Shown here: positions 17,250 through 25,936 of the stretch, one piece after another
Layout of the letters: every line of letters begins with the position of its first letter
Numbering within the stretch: position 1 is the stretch's first letter
Source: Qipengyuania pacifica
Lineage (GTDB): Bacteria > Pseudomonadota > Alphaproteobacteria > Sphingomonadales > Sphingomonadaceae
Length of the DNA: 64,000 bases
NCBI RefSeq assembly: GCF_019857205.1
Contig: NZ_JAHWXO010000010.1
Location: forward strand, 1-64,000
Direction: 5' to 3'
Translations under genes and position numbers: made by a program
The notes under the pieces: generated by a model
Databases searched by the model: none
What the model saw: the letters and a program-made list of their open reading frames with translations, nothing else
What the model was told of the DNA's origin: nothing

Positions 17250-17849
17250 TCAGTCCATGTGCTTCAGGCCAACCCGCAGATAGTCCCAGCCCGTTATGAC
17301 CGTCAGCACCGCTGCCCCCCATAGCGTCACCAGCCCAACGGTGTGCGGAATGTTCGCATCGACTGCGCCGATCATCATCGTCCAGCGGGGCAACCCTTCC
17401 CCGAGTATCAGAGCTCCGAGCGAGACCATTTGGAACGTCGTCTTCCATTTCGCCAGTTTACTCACCGGAACGGATACCTGCAGAGGTCCCAGAAACTCGC
17501 GCAGGCCCGATACCGCAATCTCGCGCATGAGGATGATAAGTCCCGCGACGACATGCATGTCGCCAACATAGGGCCCGTTCAGAACACCCTGCGCCGCCAG
17601 GACCAATATGACGGCAGCGACCATGATCTTGTCGGCAATCGGGTCGAGAAAGATACCCAGCTTCGATACCGTCCCGCTGGTCCGCGCGAGATAGCCGTCG
17701 AAATAGTCGGTAATCCCCATGAGGCAGTACAGCGCGAAGGCGATCAGATAGCCCATCTCCCATCCCGGCCACCACAGGAACCAAGCAAGCAGCGGAATGG
17801 CCATGATTCGTGACAGGGTGAGGATGTTCGGCAGATTGAGCATTACCAC
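17250..17849 (-). CDS. pgsA: CDP-diacylglycerol--glycerol-3-phosphate 3-phosphatidyltransferase
   Basis: This 199-residue integral membrane protein has the CDP-alcohol phosphotransferase signature D-G-x2-A-R-x8-G-x3-D-x3-D (DYFDGYLARTSGTVSKLG then FLDPIADK). It makes phosphatidylglycerol phosphate, the first step to PG and cardiolipin. Length is typical. It is divergent from an LplT-like MFS carrier, which also points to phospholipid work at this locus. Confidence 0.95.
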   Translation of the reverse strand: MVMLNLPNILTLSRIMAIPLLAWFLWWPGWEMGYLIAFALYCLMGITDYFDGYLARTSGTVSKLGIFLDPIADKIMVAAVILVLAAQGVLNGPYVGDMHVVAGLIILMREIAVSGLREFLGPLQVSVPVSKLAKWKTTFQMVSLGALILGEGLPRWTMMIGAVDANIPHTVGLVTLWGAAVLTVITGWDYLRVGLKHMD

Positions 17850-17956
17850 TCCGCTCTAGCGGCAATCGGTGCATCGCAAAAGCCGCCGAATGGCCTTGTC
17901 CGCTGGCGCGATAGGACTACACAGCAGTGCAAGAATGGGTTTCTACCCGGGGGGTC

Positions 17957-19291
17957 ATGTTTACAGCCACGCATTTGCTGCGCCGCCGACGGTTTCTGCC
18001 GCTCTTCGTCACGCAGTTGTTCAACGCATTCAACGACAATCTCTACAAGACCACTATGGTCCTGTTCGTCGTCTATGCGGTTTATAACGACGAAACGACC
18101 GAATCCAGCTTCAGCAGTCTGGCTTCCGCCTTGTTCATCCTCCCGTTTTTCATTCTCTCCGCGCTCGCCGGACAACTGGCCGACATGCGCGACAAGGCAA
18201 AGATCATCCGCACGGTAAAGATGTGCGAGATCGGGCTCATGATGATCGGGGCCGCAGGCCTGTACATGGCATGGCGCGGGATAATGGTTCACACGGTGGC
18301 GATCCCGCTGCTCCTGCTCGCGCTATTCCTGACCGGCGTGCAGTCCACTTTCCTTGGCCCCATCAAATATGCAATCCTGCCGCAGCATCTGAAGAAGGAC
18401 GAAGTACTAGCCGGGACCGGACTGGTCGAGGCTGGTACTTACATCGCCATCCTGATGGGTACGATCCTGGCAGGTCCCCTGGCGGTCGACTATACCGGGT
18501 GGGCCGCGATGGGGATCATCGTAGTCTCGTGTATCGGTTACATGATCAGCCGCCAGATCCCCCCCGCACCGCCTCTTGGCGAAATCGAAAAGCTCGACTG
18601 GCATGTCCTTCGCGCATCGGTGAAGCTGGTGCGGGACACGATGCACAATGCGGAAGTCTATTACGCGATCCTTGCCATAAGCTTCTTCTGGACGATCGGC
18701 GCCGTGCTGTTCATCCAGTTTCCGCCACTGGCAAAGAACACGATCATGGCCAGTCCGGAAGTAGCCAGTCTCTTCCTTGTGGTATTTTCGATTGGCGTCG
18801 CAATAGGGTCAGTGGCGGTGAACGCGCTGCTCAAAGGCAAAGTATCGGCGCGCTATTCTCCAGCGTCGGTCATAGTGATGGGCATCTTCGTGGTCGCCTT
18901 TTACGTTGTCGCCAAACTGTGGGAAGCGGACCAGCCGGCGGACTTGCTGGACGTGGGCGAGTTCATCGCGTGGCCCATGGCGTCTTTGCTTATGCTGTGC
19001 CTGCTCGGCATTTCAGTGGCAGGCGGCATGTTCGTAGTCCCGCTATACGCCTTTCTGACCACGCGTGTATCACCGGACAAGGCATCGCGGACCATTGCGG
19101 CGAACAATATCGTGAATTCGGGTGCTATGGTGGGCGGATCGCTTCTGGCCATGGCACTGAGCGCTGTCGGTGTCCCGATCACAGAACAGATTCTTCTGTG
19201 CGCCGCCATGTGCCTGTTCTCCGCGTGGCTCGCCAAGAGACTGATCGCGGCCGAGAACGAAGCGGCGGAAATCGCCGCCGGCGCAATTTAG
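17957..19291 (+). CDS. MFS transporter, lysophospholipid transporter (LplT)-like
   Basis: About 444 residues from the ATG at 17957, with 12 predicted helices. The N-terminal sequence FVTQLFNAFNDNLYKTTMV and the region SALAGQLADMRDKAKIIR match the LplT/Aas branch of the MFS, which flips lysophospholipids back across the inner membrane. No acyltransferase domain is fused. The ATG at 17957 follows a G-rich Shine-Dalgarno stretch; a GTG at 17927 is possible. It is divergent from pgsA. Confidence 0.8.
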   Translation: MFTATHLLRRRRFLPLFVTQLFNAFNDNLYKTTMVLFVVYAVYNDETTESSFSSLASALFILPFFILSALAGQLADMRDKAKIIRTVKMCEIGLMMIGAAGLYMAWRGIMVHTVAIPLLLLALFLTGVQSTFLGPIKYAILPQHLKKDEVLAGTGLVEAGTYIAILMGTILAGPLAVDYTGWAAMGIIVVSCIGYMISRQIPPAPPLGEIEKLDWHVLRASVKLVRDTMHNAEVYYAILAISFFWTIGAVLFIQFPPLAKNTIMASPEVASLFLVVFSIGVAIGSVAVNALLKGKVSARYSPASVIVMGIFVVAFYVVAKLWEADQPADLLDVGEFIAWPMASLLMLCLLGISVAGGMFVVPLYAFLTTRVSPDKASRTIAANNIVNSGAMVGGSLLAMALSAVGVPITEQILLCAAMCLFSAWLAKRLIAAENEAAEIAAGAI

Positions 19292-19485
19292 ACGATAAAC
19301 GCGAGCACGGCTGCGACCGTCGCGAAATAGGTCGTTGCCACCCCGCGCACATCGTCTGCTGTCAGCCGCCAATCGATTGGCGTGTTCGCCGGAATATCGG
19401 CAAATGCGGCACGGCGCTGCGGGAGGCTGGCTCTGAACCAGTGCCGCGATCCTTCGCTCGTCAATACAAGTGCGCGTCTCATCAT
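19288..19485 (-). CDS. Small hypothetical protein with C-terminal membrane segment
   Basis: This 65-residue frame has an Arg-rich N-terminal half (MMRRALVLTSEGSRHWFRASLPQ is its start), a motif-like DIPANTPIDWRLTADDV, and a hydrophobic C-terminal tail (TTYFATVAAVLAFIV) that could anchor in the membrane. Its TAA stop overlaps the stop of the convergent MFS gene. The sequence reads like a real protein rather than a shadow, but I do not recognise a family. A CtrA-type box lies just upstream of its start. Confidence 0.5.
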   Translation of the reverse strand: MMRRALVLTSEGSRHWFRASLPQRRAAFADIPANTPIDWRLTADDVRGVATTYFATVAAVLAFIV

Positions 19486-19491
19486 GCGGGA

Positions 19492-19530
19492 TTAATGCTT
19501 TTTTAACCATTTGGTCTCCGGTCAGATAAG
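19492..19530 (+). promoter_or_regulatory. Candidate CtrA-controlled promoter (TTAA-N7-TTAAC)
   Basis: TTAA at 19492-19495, 7 bases, and TTAAC at 19503-19507 match the CtrA consensus exactly. Taking TTAACC as the -35, a -10-like GATAAG (19525-19530) follows 16 bases later, pointing at the ThDP enzyme gene (ATG 19618). A second half-site, TTAACC, lies at 19563-19568. The same box sits 7 bp from the start of the small minus-strand gene and could repress it. Confidence 0.5.
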
Positions 19531-19617
19531 CGCCGTCCCCCGTTGAAACGGTTTGCCGGAAATTAACCATGTTTGGCGCGATTGCGCGCGCAACCTACGC
19601 GGGCTAACCGCAGTGAC

Positions 19618-21285
19618 ATGAAAGCACCTAACACTCCGCAAGCCGCCCAGCTTCTTGTCGATTGCCTGATCGAACAGGGCTGCGACCGGGTCTTCACGGT
19701 TCCCGGCGAAAGCTTCCTGCAGGTTCTCGACGGGCTGGGCCAACAAAGCACCATCGACGTCGTAACGTGTCGGCAGGAAGGCGGGGTTTCTTTCATGGCC
19801 TGCGCCGACGGGGCGATGACGGGCCGCCCGGGTGTCGCCTTTGTGACCCGCGGTCCCGGCGCGACCAATGCCAGCATCGGCGTTCACGTGGCCATGCAGG
19901 ATTCCCAGCCGATGATCCTGTTCGTCGGCGATGTGGATAGCGAGATGCGCGACCGCGAAGGGTTTCAGGAAGTCGATTTCGCGGCCTTCTTCGGCCCGAT
20001 CGCCAAATGGGCTGCGCGGATCGATTCGGCGGATCGCATTCCGGAATATGTCGCGCGCGCCTATGCCATGGCGGTTTCGGGTCGGCCTGGCCCCGTCGTC
20101 CTTGCTCTTCCCGAAGACATGCTGGGCCGGGATACGTCCGCAAAGCCGCGCCCGCGGGTGGAACGCTCGGCGCAGGCCCCCTGCCCCGATGCCATGCAGG
20201 CGATGATCGCAATGATCGCGGATGCCGCCTCGCCCATTGCGATCATTGGTGGAGCCGGCTGGAACACCAAGGCTCGCGAACATTTCCAGATCTTCGCAGA
20301 GCGTTTGGGCATTCCCGTTGCAACGGCTTTCCGTCGGCAGGATGCAATCTCAAGTTCAAGTAAGGTTTATGCCGGAAACCTCGGCTACGGCCCCAGTCCG
20401 AAGCTTGTCGAACGCGTCAGGAACGCCGATCTGATACTCGCGATCGGTGCGCGGCTCGGGGAAGCGACGACGGATGGCTATACCGTACCCCCGCTGATCG
20501 ATGGCGATCGCAAGCTGGTTCATGTCCACCCGGATGCGAACGAGCTTAACAGCGTTTATCCAGCCGATCTGGCAATCTGCGCCTCGATGGACGAGTTTGC
20601 CGAGAGCGCGGCACTCTGGGATGATGGTGAGGCTATCGATTTCGATGCCGGAATGCAGGCCCACGCCGAATGGGAGGAATGGGCTACGGCGCATCCCAAC
20701 GGCCATACGTTGGATATGGGTCAGGCCGTGCAATTCATGCGCGACACCCTCCCCGCAGATACGATCATTTGTAACGGTGCCGGCAATTTCTCGGGCTGGT
20801 GGCACCGTTACTGGCGCTACGGGGGGTTCCCTACACAGCTCGCTCCCACCTGCGGCGCCATGGGTTACGGCGTTCCGGCCGCAGTCGCTGCTGCCTTGCG
20901 GTTTCCTCAGCGAACGGTTGTCGCGGTGGCTGGTGACGGCGATTTTCTGATGAACGGGCAGGAGCTTGCGACCGCAGTACAGCATGATGCGAACATGATC
21001 GTGATCGTGGTGGACAATTCCGCGTACGGCACCATCCGGATGCATCAGGAACGCGAATTCCCTGGCGAAGACCGGATCAGCGCCACGCGCTTGGTCAATC
21101 CGGATTTTGCCGCCTTGGCGGCTGCCTATGGCAGCTGGTCGGCCAAGGCAGCGACGACGGATGAATTCAAGGATGCACTTGCTGCGGCACATGGACGGAA
21201 TGGTCTCCGCCTTATTCACTGCACCATCGACATCGAGCAGCTTGCCGCCAGCGGAGCAAGCGTCAGCGCTCTTCGCAATCGCTGA
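19618..21285 (+). CDS. Thiamine-diphosphate-binding enzyme, acetolactate-synthase-like
   Basis: This 555-residue protein has the three-domain layout of ThDP decarboxylases/synthases: an N-terminal PYR domain with the activating glutamate in VFTVPGESFLQ, a central nucleotide-like domain, and a C-terminal PP domain with GDGDFLMNGQELATA (the GDG-x~24-N ThDP/Mg motif). The best label is acetolactate synthase large-subunit-like. No ilvN regulatory-subunit gene is beside it, so a catabolic or other role is as likely as valine synthesis. The ATG at 19618 starts the conserved fold. It is followed by a bidirectional terminator. Confidence 0.82.
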   Translation: MKAPNTPQAAQLLVDCLIEQGCDRVFTVPGESFLQVLDGLGQQSTIDVVTCRQEGGVSFMACADGAMTGRPGVAFVTRGPGATNASIGVHVAMQDSQPMILFVGDVDSEMRDREGFQEVDFAAFFGPIAKWAARIDSADRIPEYVARAYAMAVSGRPGPVVLALPEDMLGRDTSAKPRPRVERSAQAPCPDAMQAMIAMIADAASPIAIIGGAGWNTKAREHFQIFAERLGIPVATAFRRQDAISSSSKVYAGNLGYGPSPKLVERVRNADLILAIGARLGEATTDGYTVPPLIDGDRKLVHVHPDANELNSVYPADLAICASMDEFAESAALWDDGEAIDFDAGMQAHAEWEEWATAHPNGHTLDMGQAVQFMRDTLPADTIICNGAGNFSGWWHRYWRYGGFPTQLAPTCGAMGYGVPAAVAAALRFPQRTVVAVAGDGDFLMNGQELATAVQHDANMIVIVVDNSAYGTIRMHQEREFPGEDRISATRLVNPDFAALAAAYGSWSAKAATTDEFKDALAAAHGRNGLRLIHCTIDIEQLAASGASVSALRNR

Positions 21286-21295
21286 CCAAAAAGAA

Positions 21296-21327
21296 AAGGC
21301 CACCGCCCCGGTTGGGGAGGTGGCCTT
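21296..21327. terminator. Bidirectional terminator between the ThDP enzyme gene and csbD
   Basis: AAGGCCACC and GGTGGCCTT form a 9-bp stem with the inner CCCC/GGGG extending it. On the minus strand it is followed by TTTTCTTTTT, a classic terminator for csbD. In the plus direction the tail is weaker. Confidence 0.8.
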
Positions 21328-21357
21328 CCTCGCTGTTATCTCAGCGTAACGCTATCG

Positions 21358-21540
21358 TCAGACATCGTCGCCCAAAGCGCCCTTGACCTTGCCCTTGACC
21401 TGCTGGGCTTCGCCCTTGCGTTCCTGGGTCTTGCCATCGACAACCATACTCTCGTTGTCGGTCGCTTTGCCAACGGCCTGCTTTACATTGCCGGCTGCTT
21501 CGTTTGCGCTACCTTTGATTTTGTCTGTAAGTTCACCCAT
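21358..21540 (-). CDS. CsbD family stress protein
   Basis: This 60-residue protein has the CsbD pattern (MGELTDKIKGSANEAAGNVKQAVGK is its start) and is hydrophilic, helix-prone and repetitive in KGxxxxxxGxxK. CsbD proteins are abundant general-stress proteins of unknown mechanism. AGGAG lies 7 bases upstream of the ATG. An EcfG-type promoter match stands 51-76 bp upstream, agreeing with control by the general stress response. Confidence 0.93.
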   Translation of the reverse strand: MGELTDKIKGSANEAAGNVKQAVGKATDNESMVVDGKTQERKGEAQQVKGKVKGALGDDV

Positions 21541-21590
21541 GATACGTCTCCTTTTCGATCGCGCGGATAATCGCGCGGCTACAGGGACAT

Positions 21591-21616
21591 AACGATCTGC
21601 TAGCGAATTACGTTCC
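21591..21616 (-). promoter_or_regulatory. Candidate EcfG (general stress) promoter for csbD
   Basis: On the minus strand GGAAC (21616-21612), 17 bases, then CGTT (21594-21591) match the alphaproteobacterial EcfG/sigma-EcfG consensus. The implied transcription start is about 45 bases before the csbD ATG. Confidence 0.65.
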
Positions 21617-21655
21617 TCGCCCTCGCGACCAAGCGAACCGGGGTTGCGACGAAGA

Positions 21656-22063
21656 TCAGATGCCAGCCATCGAACAGATTATCGACCACTCGTCGGCCTT
21701 GATTTCCGCCACCGATAGCCGCGAATATTTCACGAGCTCGCAATCGGCCAGTTTCGGCTCGGCCTTCACCTGCTTCAGGGTCACCGGGCATGGCAATTTG
21801 CTCTTGGGCTTCACCTTTACCGCAGCCCACTTTCCTTCTGGATCGGTCGGGTCGGTGATTCCGGCCACGCTGACTTCACATATGCCGACAATCTCCAGCC
21901 CTTCGCGCGAGTGGTAGAAGAACGCTTGATCCCCCACCTCCATCGCGGCGAGATTGTTCTTGGCCCGGTGGTTGCGCACCCCGTCCCATGTACCTTCGCC
22001 CTCGCTAACAAGATCGTCCCAGCTATATTTGAAGGGTTCGGATTTCATCAGCCAGTAGCGCAT
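21656..22063 (-). CDS. EVE domain-containing protein
   Basis: This 135-residue protein consists of a single EVE (PUA-like) domain, with YWLMKSEPFKYSWDDL at the start, TWDGVRNHRAKNNLAAM, and AFFYHSREGLEIVGI. EVE domains bind modified bases in DNA or RNA. The start matches the family N-terminus exactly. It probably stands alone upstream of csbD; the 115-bp gap to csbD has its own promoter candidate. The cellular role is unknown. Confidence 0.92.
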   Translation of the reverse strand: MRYWLMKSEPFKYSWDDLVSEGEGTWDGVRNHRAKNNLAAMEVGDQAFFYHSREGLEIVGICEVSVAGITDPTDPEGKWAAVKVKPKSKLPCPVTLKQVKAEPKLADCELVKYSRLSVAEIKADEWSIICSMAGI

Positions 22064-22151
22064 CGCGGGTATTCTCCATTTTTTCGCCTTGGCGCCGCGG
22101 TTAGCGATCCATGCACAGTATTGCCACCCGCCTTCCCGTCGTGCCCGGCAA

Positions 22152-22166
22152 TTAACCGGTTCTTAG
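22152..22166 (+). promoter_or_regulatory. CtrA-like box (TTAA-N7-TTAG) before the GGDEF/EAL gene
   Basis: TTAA (22152-22155) and TTAG (22163-22166) are spaced 7 bases, one mismatch from the CtrA consensus, 44 bp before the GTG start. No clear -10 is seen. Control by CtrA is an inference. Confidence 0.35.
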
Positions 22167-22209
22167 GTGCAATGAGTATATTTGGGGAAACGTAACCGGA
22201 CGCCAGGGG

Positions 22210-23907
22210 GTGGCATTGGTCGTCGAGACCTCATCTGAAATCGATCGTCGACCTGGCTCTGCCCGGCAGAAGACTGGCGTCGGTGAACGCGATTTCGTCT
22301 CTCTTGGCATCGCTCTTGCCGCCGTTATCCTCTTCGTGGGCACGGCAGGCGTCGTTCTGCCCGCGCTGTTCAAGGCGTGGAATGGCGAAGCAGCATCTCC
22401 GGATGTGGCCCTCACCAACGCCTTGTTGCTCAATGTGGCGCTCATCCTTCTGGGATGGCAGCGCTACAAATCGCTTTCTGCCGAACTCAAGGCACGCCGG
22501 AAATCCGAAGAAGAGGCACGAAGGCTCGCCGACATCGATCATCTCACCGGCTGCTTCAATCGCCGCAGCTTTACGACACTGCTCGGCGATCGGCTGACGC
22601 ATCTGGAAAGGCGCGAACATGCACTTGCCGCAATCGCCCTCGACCTCGACAACTTCAAGCAGGTCAACGACCTGTATGGACACCAGGCGGGCGACGAGGT
22701 TCTGCGCAATACGGCCGATCGGATCGATCGCCTGCTACCGGACGGGGCGATCCTCGCGCGGCTCGGTGGGGATGAGTTCGTATGCGTCGTGCCCTATCAC
22801 CCTGAGGTCCCCGATCGGGTCGATCAGCTAACCGCCCGGATGGCCGAACAGGTTGCGCGCCCGGTGAAGTGCGGAACAGCAACGATCGATATCACCATTT
22901 CGATCGGTATCGCATCCAGCCGGCAACTGGACGATATGCGCAATGGCACCACCTCTGCTCAAAGCCTGATGCACAAGGCGGATATCGCCATGTACCACGC
23001 CAAGAAGCAGGGAAAGAACCGCTTCTACTGGTTCGAACCGTCAATGGAAAATGAACTCCGTTTCCGCAACGAACTGGAGGCCGGCATCCGCCGCGGCATC
23101 GTGAACGGCGAATTTCGTCCCTATTACGAACAGCAGATCGATCTCGAAACCGGAAGAATTGTCGGCTTCGAAATGCTTGCACGTTGGGAATCGCCCGAGA
23201 TGGGCCTGGTTGGGCCAGACATTTTCATTCCGATTGCCGAAGACATCGCGGTCATCGGCGAGATGAGCGAGAAACTTATTGCGCAGGCTTTCCAGGACGC
23301 GCTCGCATGGGACGCAAGCCTGACCCTGTCGGTGAACATATCGCCCGTCCAGATGCGGGATCCCTGGTTTGCGCAGAAACTGCTCAAGCTACTTGTGCAG
23401 CATAATTTCCCCGCCAATCGCCTAGTCATCGAAATCACCGAAAGTTGCCTACTGGAAAATGTCGGCATGGTGCGTTCGATGATCACCTCTCTGCGCAATC
23501 AGGGCGTCCATATCAGTCTCGATGATTTCGGAACCGGCTATTCCAGTCTGGCCCAGCTACGCAGCCTCCCGTTCGACAATCTCAAGATCGACCGTGCATT
23601 CATTGCCGAACTCAAGAACGAGGAAAATGGCGCCAAGCTGGTCGATGCCATTCTAGCCATGAGCGATGGGCTCAAACTCCCGGTGACGGCCGAAGGCATC
23701 GAGAACGAGATCATTCTCGAAACGCTGAAGCGGATGGGGAAAATGAAGGGCCAGGGGTACCACTATGGGCGACCTGAACCGGCTGCCGACGTTCTCCGCC
23801 GGCTGGAGGAGCAGGATCTCCTCGCCAAGGATCTGCCAGCCAATGTGACGGAGGTTGATTTCGGCAAGCGTCAGCCCGGGCGCGAAGGCGGCACTCGCGC
23901 CGTCTGA
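22210..23907 (+). CDS. Membrane-bound bifunctional diguanylate cyclase / phosphodiesterase (GGDEF-EAL)
   Basis: This 565-residue protein has two N-terminal membrane helices (about 30-53 and 66-85), a GGDEF domain with intact GGDEF at 186-190, and an EAL domain. The EAL signature reads EML (321-323), but the rest of the catalytic set is present: LSVNIS, EITES, DDFGTGYSS (438-446), LKIDRAF and TAEGIENE. Both cyclic-di-GMP synthesis and breakdown are plausible. The inhibitory I-site RxxD before GGDEF is replaced by PDGA, so product inhibition is not expected. It starts at a GTG after a G-rich stretch, with a CtrA-like box upstream. Confidence 0.92.
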   Translation: MALVVETSSEIDRRPGSARQKTGVGERDFVSLGIALAAVILFVGTAGVVLPALFKAWNGEAASPDVALTNALLLNVALILLGWQRYKSLSAELKARRKSEEEARRLADIDHLTGCFNRRSFTTLLGDRLTHLERREHALAAIALDLDNFKQVNDLYGHQAGDEVLRNTADRIDRLLPDGAILARLGGDEFVCVVPYHPEVPDRVDQLTARMAEQVARPVKCGTATIDITISIGIASSRQLDDMRNGTTSAQSLMHKADIAMYHAKKQGKNRFYWFEPSMENELRFRNELEAGIRRGIVNGEFRPYYEQQIDLETGRIVGFEMLARWESPEMGLVGPDIFIPIAEDIAVIGEMSEKLIAQAFQDALAWDASLTLSVNISPVQMRDPWFAQKLLKLLVQHNFPANRLVIEITESCLLENVGMVRSMITSLRNQGVHISLDDFGTGYSSLAQLRSLPFDNLKIDRAFIAELKNEENGAKLVDAILAMSDGLKLPVTAEGIENEIILETLKRMGKMKGQGYHYGRPEPAADVLRRLEEQDLLAKDLPANVTEVDFGKRQPGREGGTRAV

Positions 23908-23954
23908 CGCATGCACTGGACGCTGCGGCGCCAAATGCATAGATGCGCCGCACG

Positions 23955-24764
23955 ATGCGCGTCGATTTCACCAAAATGCATGGACTGGGCAATGACTTTG
24001 TCGTGCTTGATGCTCGCGCAAAGGACTTGCCGCAAATCGATGGCAGCATCGCGCGCGCACTCGCCGACCGTCGCACCGGGATCGGGTGCGATCAACTGAT
24101 CCTTCTGCAGCCAAGCAGTGCTGCCGATTTCCGCATGCGGATCTTCAATCAGGATGGCAGCGAGGTCGGAGCCTGTGGCAACGCCAGCCGCGCCGTTGCC
24201 CTCCTCCATGGCGCGCCAGCAGATGTTGAAACGGCAGGTGGCACAATCCGCATCGAACCGGCGGCAGGCGGCGCCAGTGTCGATATGGGTGAACCCCGTT
24301 TCGAATGGGACGCGATCCCGCTTGCCTATGGCATGGACACGGCTGCGATGCCGGTCGGCTGGGATGGCCTCGACCAGCCCGGCGCGGTCAATGTCGGCAA
24401 CCCGCACGTAGTATTTTTCGTCGAGGACTGCGGTGCCGTGCCGCTCGATGTGCTGGGTCCGGAAATCGAGAATGATCCGCTCTTTCCCGAGCGTGTAAAC
24501 GTCAATGTCGCGACCATTGAAAACCGCGGCCACATCCGCCTGCGCGTCTGGGAACGCGGCGCCGGACTTACACAGGCTTGCGGTACTGGTGCCTGCGCAA
24601 CCGCCGTCCACGCCATGCGTCGCGGGCTGGTCGAACGCGAGGTCACCGTGACCCTGCCCGGCGGCGATCTCACCATTGCCTGGGGCGAAGACAACCGCAT
24701 CCGCATGACCGGTCCCGCCACGGAAGCTTATCGCGGAAGCTTCGAATGGGATGATTTCACGTGA
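23955..24764 (+). CDS. dapF: Diaminopimelate epimerase
   Basis: About 269 residues. The two catalytic cysteines are in GACGNASRAVA and TQACGTGACATA. The N-terminus VDFTKMHGLGNDFVVLDA is the family start. It converts LL- to meso-diaminopimelate for lysine and peptidoglycan. An ATG 4 codons earlier (23943) is equally possible. Its stop overlaps the GTG of mtaB, beginning a four-gene run whose genes overlap by 1-4 bases (dapF-mtaB-ftsY-yciB). Confidence 0.96.
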   Translation: MRVDFTKMHGLGNDFVVLDARAKDLPQIDGSIARALADRRTGIGCDQLILLQPSSAADFRMRIFNQDGSEVGACGNASRAVALLHGAPADVETAGGTIRIEPAAGGASVDMGEPRFEWDAIPLAYGMDTAAMPVGWDGLDQPGAVNVGNPHVVFFVEDCGAVPLDVLGPEIENDPLFPERVNVNVATIENRGHIRLRVWERGAGLTQACGTGACATAVHAMRRGLVEREVTVTLPGGDLTIAWGEDNRIRMTGPATEAYRGSFEWDDFT

Positions 24765-25936
24765 GCGAAGCGCAGGTCATTTCACTCGGATGCCGTCTCA
24801 ACATTTCCGAAAGCGAGCAGATCCGCGCCATGCTGGCCGGGGAGCAGGACCTGGTGGTCGTCAACAGCTGCGCAGTGACCAGCGAGGCGGTACGCCAGAC
24901 ACGGCAGGCGATCCGCCGCGCGCGTCGCGCCAATCCCGATGCCCGCCTGCTGGTTACCGGTTGCGCTGCCGATATCGAGCGTGTTCAGCTTTCCGCCATG
25001 CCCGAGGTCGACGGGCTTGTTGCCAATACGGCCAAGCTTGATGCACGCGCCTGGAACGTCCCGGCCGATGCAGCCCCGGCCCCGCAGGATCGCACCCGCG
25101 CCTTTATCGCAGTACAGAACGGCTGCGACCACGCCTGCACCTTCTGCGTCATTCCGCAGGGACGCGGGCCCAGCCGCTCGCTGACGATCACCGAGGTTCT
25201 GGCCGAGGTGGAACGGCATCTCGACCACGGCGCGCCCGAAGTCGTGCTGACCGGCGTGGACGTCACGTCATGGGGCCACGACCTGCCCGATACGCCGCCT
25301 CTCGGCCAACTGGTGGGCGCAGTGCTGGATCGCTTTCCGACCCTTCAGCGGCTGCGGATGTCGTCGCTCGACGGGGTGGAAATCGATCCGCAGCTGTTCG
25401 AACTGTTCGCCCATGAACAGCGTCTCATGCCGCATCTTCACCTCTCGCTGCAGCACGGTCACGATCTGATCCTAAAGCGCATGAAGCGCCGGCACTTGCG
25501 CCGCGATGCGATGGACCTCGTCACGCGGCTCAAGGGCCTCCGCCCAGATTGCGCCATCGGCGCGGATCTGATTGCCGGTTTCCCCACCGAAACCGAAGAC
25601 CATCACGCGGCCAACCTGTCGATCATCCGGGAACTCGGCATCGTGCATGGCCACATCTTTCCCTATTCGCCCCGCCCCGGCACGCCTGCCGCCCGCATGC
25701 CGCAGGTCGAGCGTCAAACGGTCAAGCGCCGTGCCGCCGAATTGCGTGCCTTGGCCAGCTCTACGCGCGACGTATGGCTTGCATCGCTCGTCGAAAATCC
25801 GCACGCCGTCCTCGCCGAACGCGACGGGACCGGCTACACGCCGCATTTCGCCCGGGTATCCGTACCCGAAGGCACACCCGCCGGCAGCGTGATCACCGTA
25901 TCGCCGACACGTTTCGAGAATGGCCTTCTGCAATGA
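24761..25936 (+). CDS. mtaB: tRNA t6A37 methylthiotransferase MtaB
   Basis: This 391-residue radical-SAM methylthiotransferase has N-terminal UPF0004 domain cysteines in SLGCRLNISE, VNSCAVT and VTGCAA. The radical-SAM cluster motif is CDHACTFCVIPQGRG. It adds methylthio to t6A37 (ms2t6A) in tRNAs reading ANN codons. MtaB rather than MiaB or RimO is favoured by the GCRLN motif and by the dapF/ftsY neighbours. The C-terminal TRAM-like region is short. It overlaps dapF by 4 bases (GTGA). Confidence 0.92.
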   Translation: MSEAQVISLGCRLNISESEQIRAMLAGEQDLVVVNSCAVTSEAVRQTRQAIRRARRANPDARLLVTGCAADIERVQLSAMPEVDGLVANTAKLDARAWNVPADAAPAPQDRTRAFIAVQNGCDHACTFCVIPQGRGPSRSLTITEVLAEVERHLDHGAPEVVLTGVDVTSWGHDLPDTPPLGQLVGAVLDRFPTLQRLRMSSLDGVEIDPQLFELFAHEQRLMPHLHLSLQHGHDLILKRMKRRHLRRDAMDLVTRLKGLRPDCAIGADLIAGFPTETEDHHAANLSIIRELGIVHGHIFPYSPRPGTPAARMPQVERQTVKRRAAELRALASSTRDVWLASLVENPHAVLAERDGTGYTPHFARVSVPEGTPAGSVITVSPTRFENGLLQ

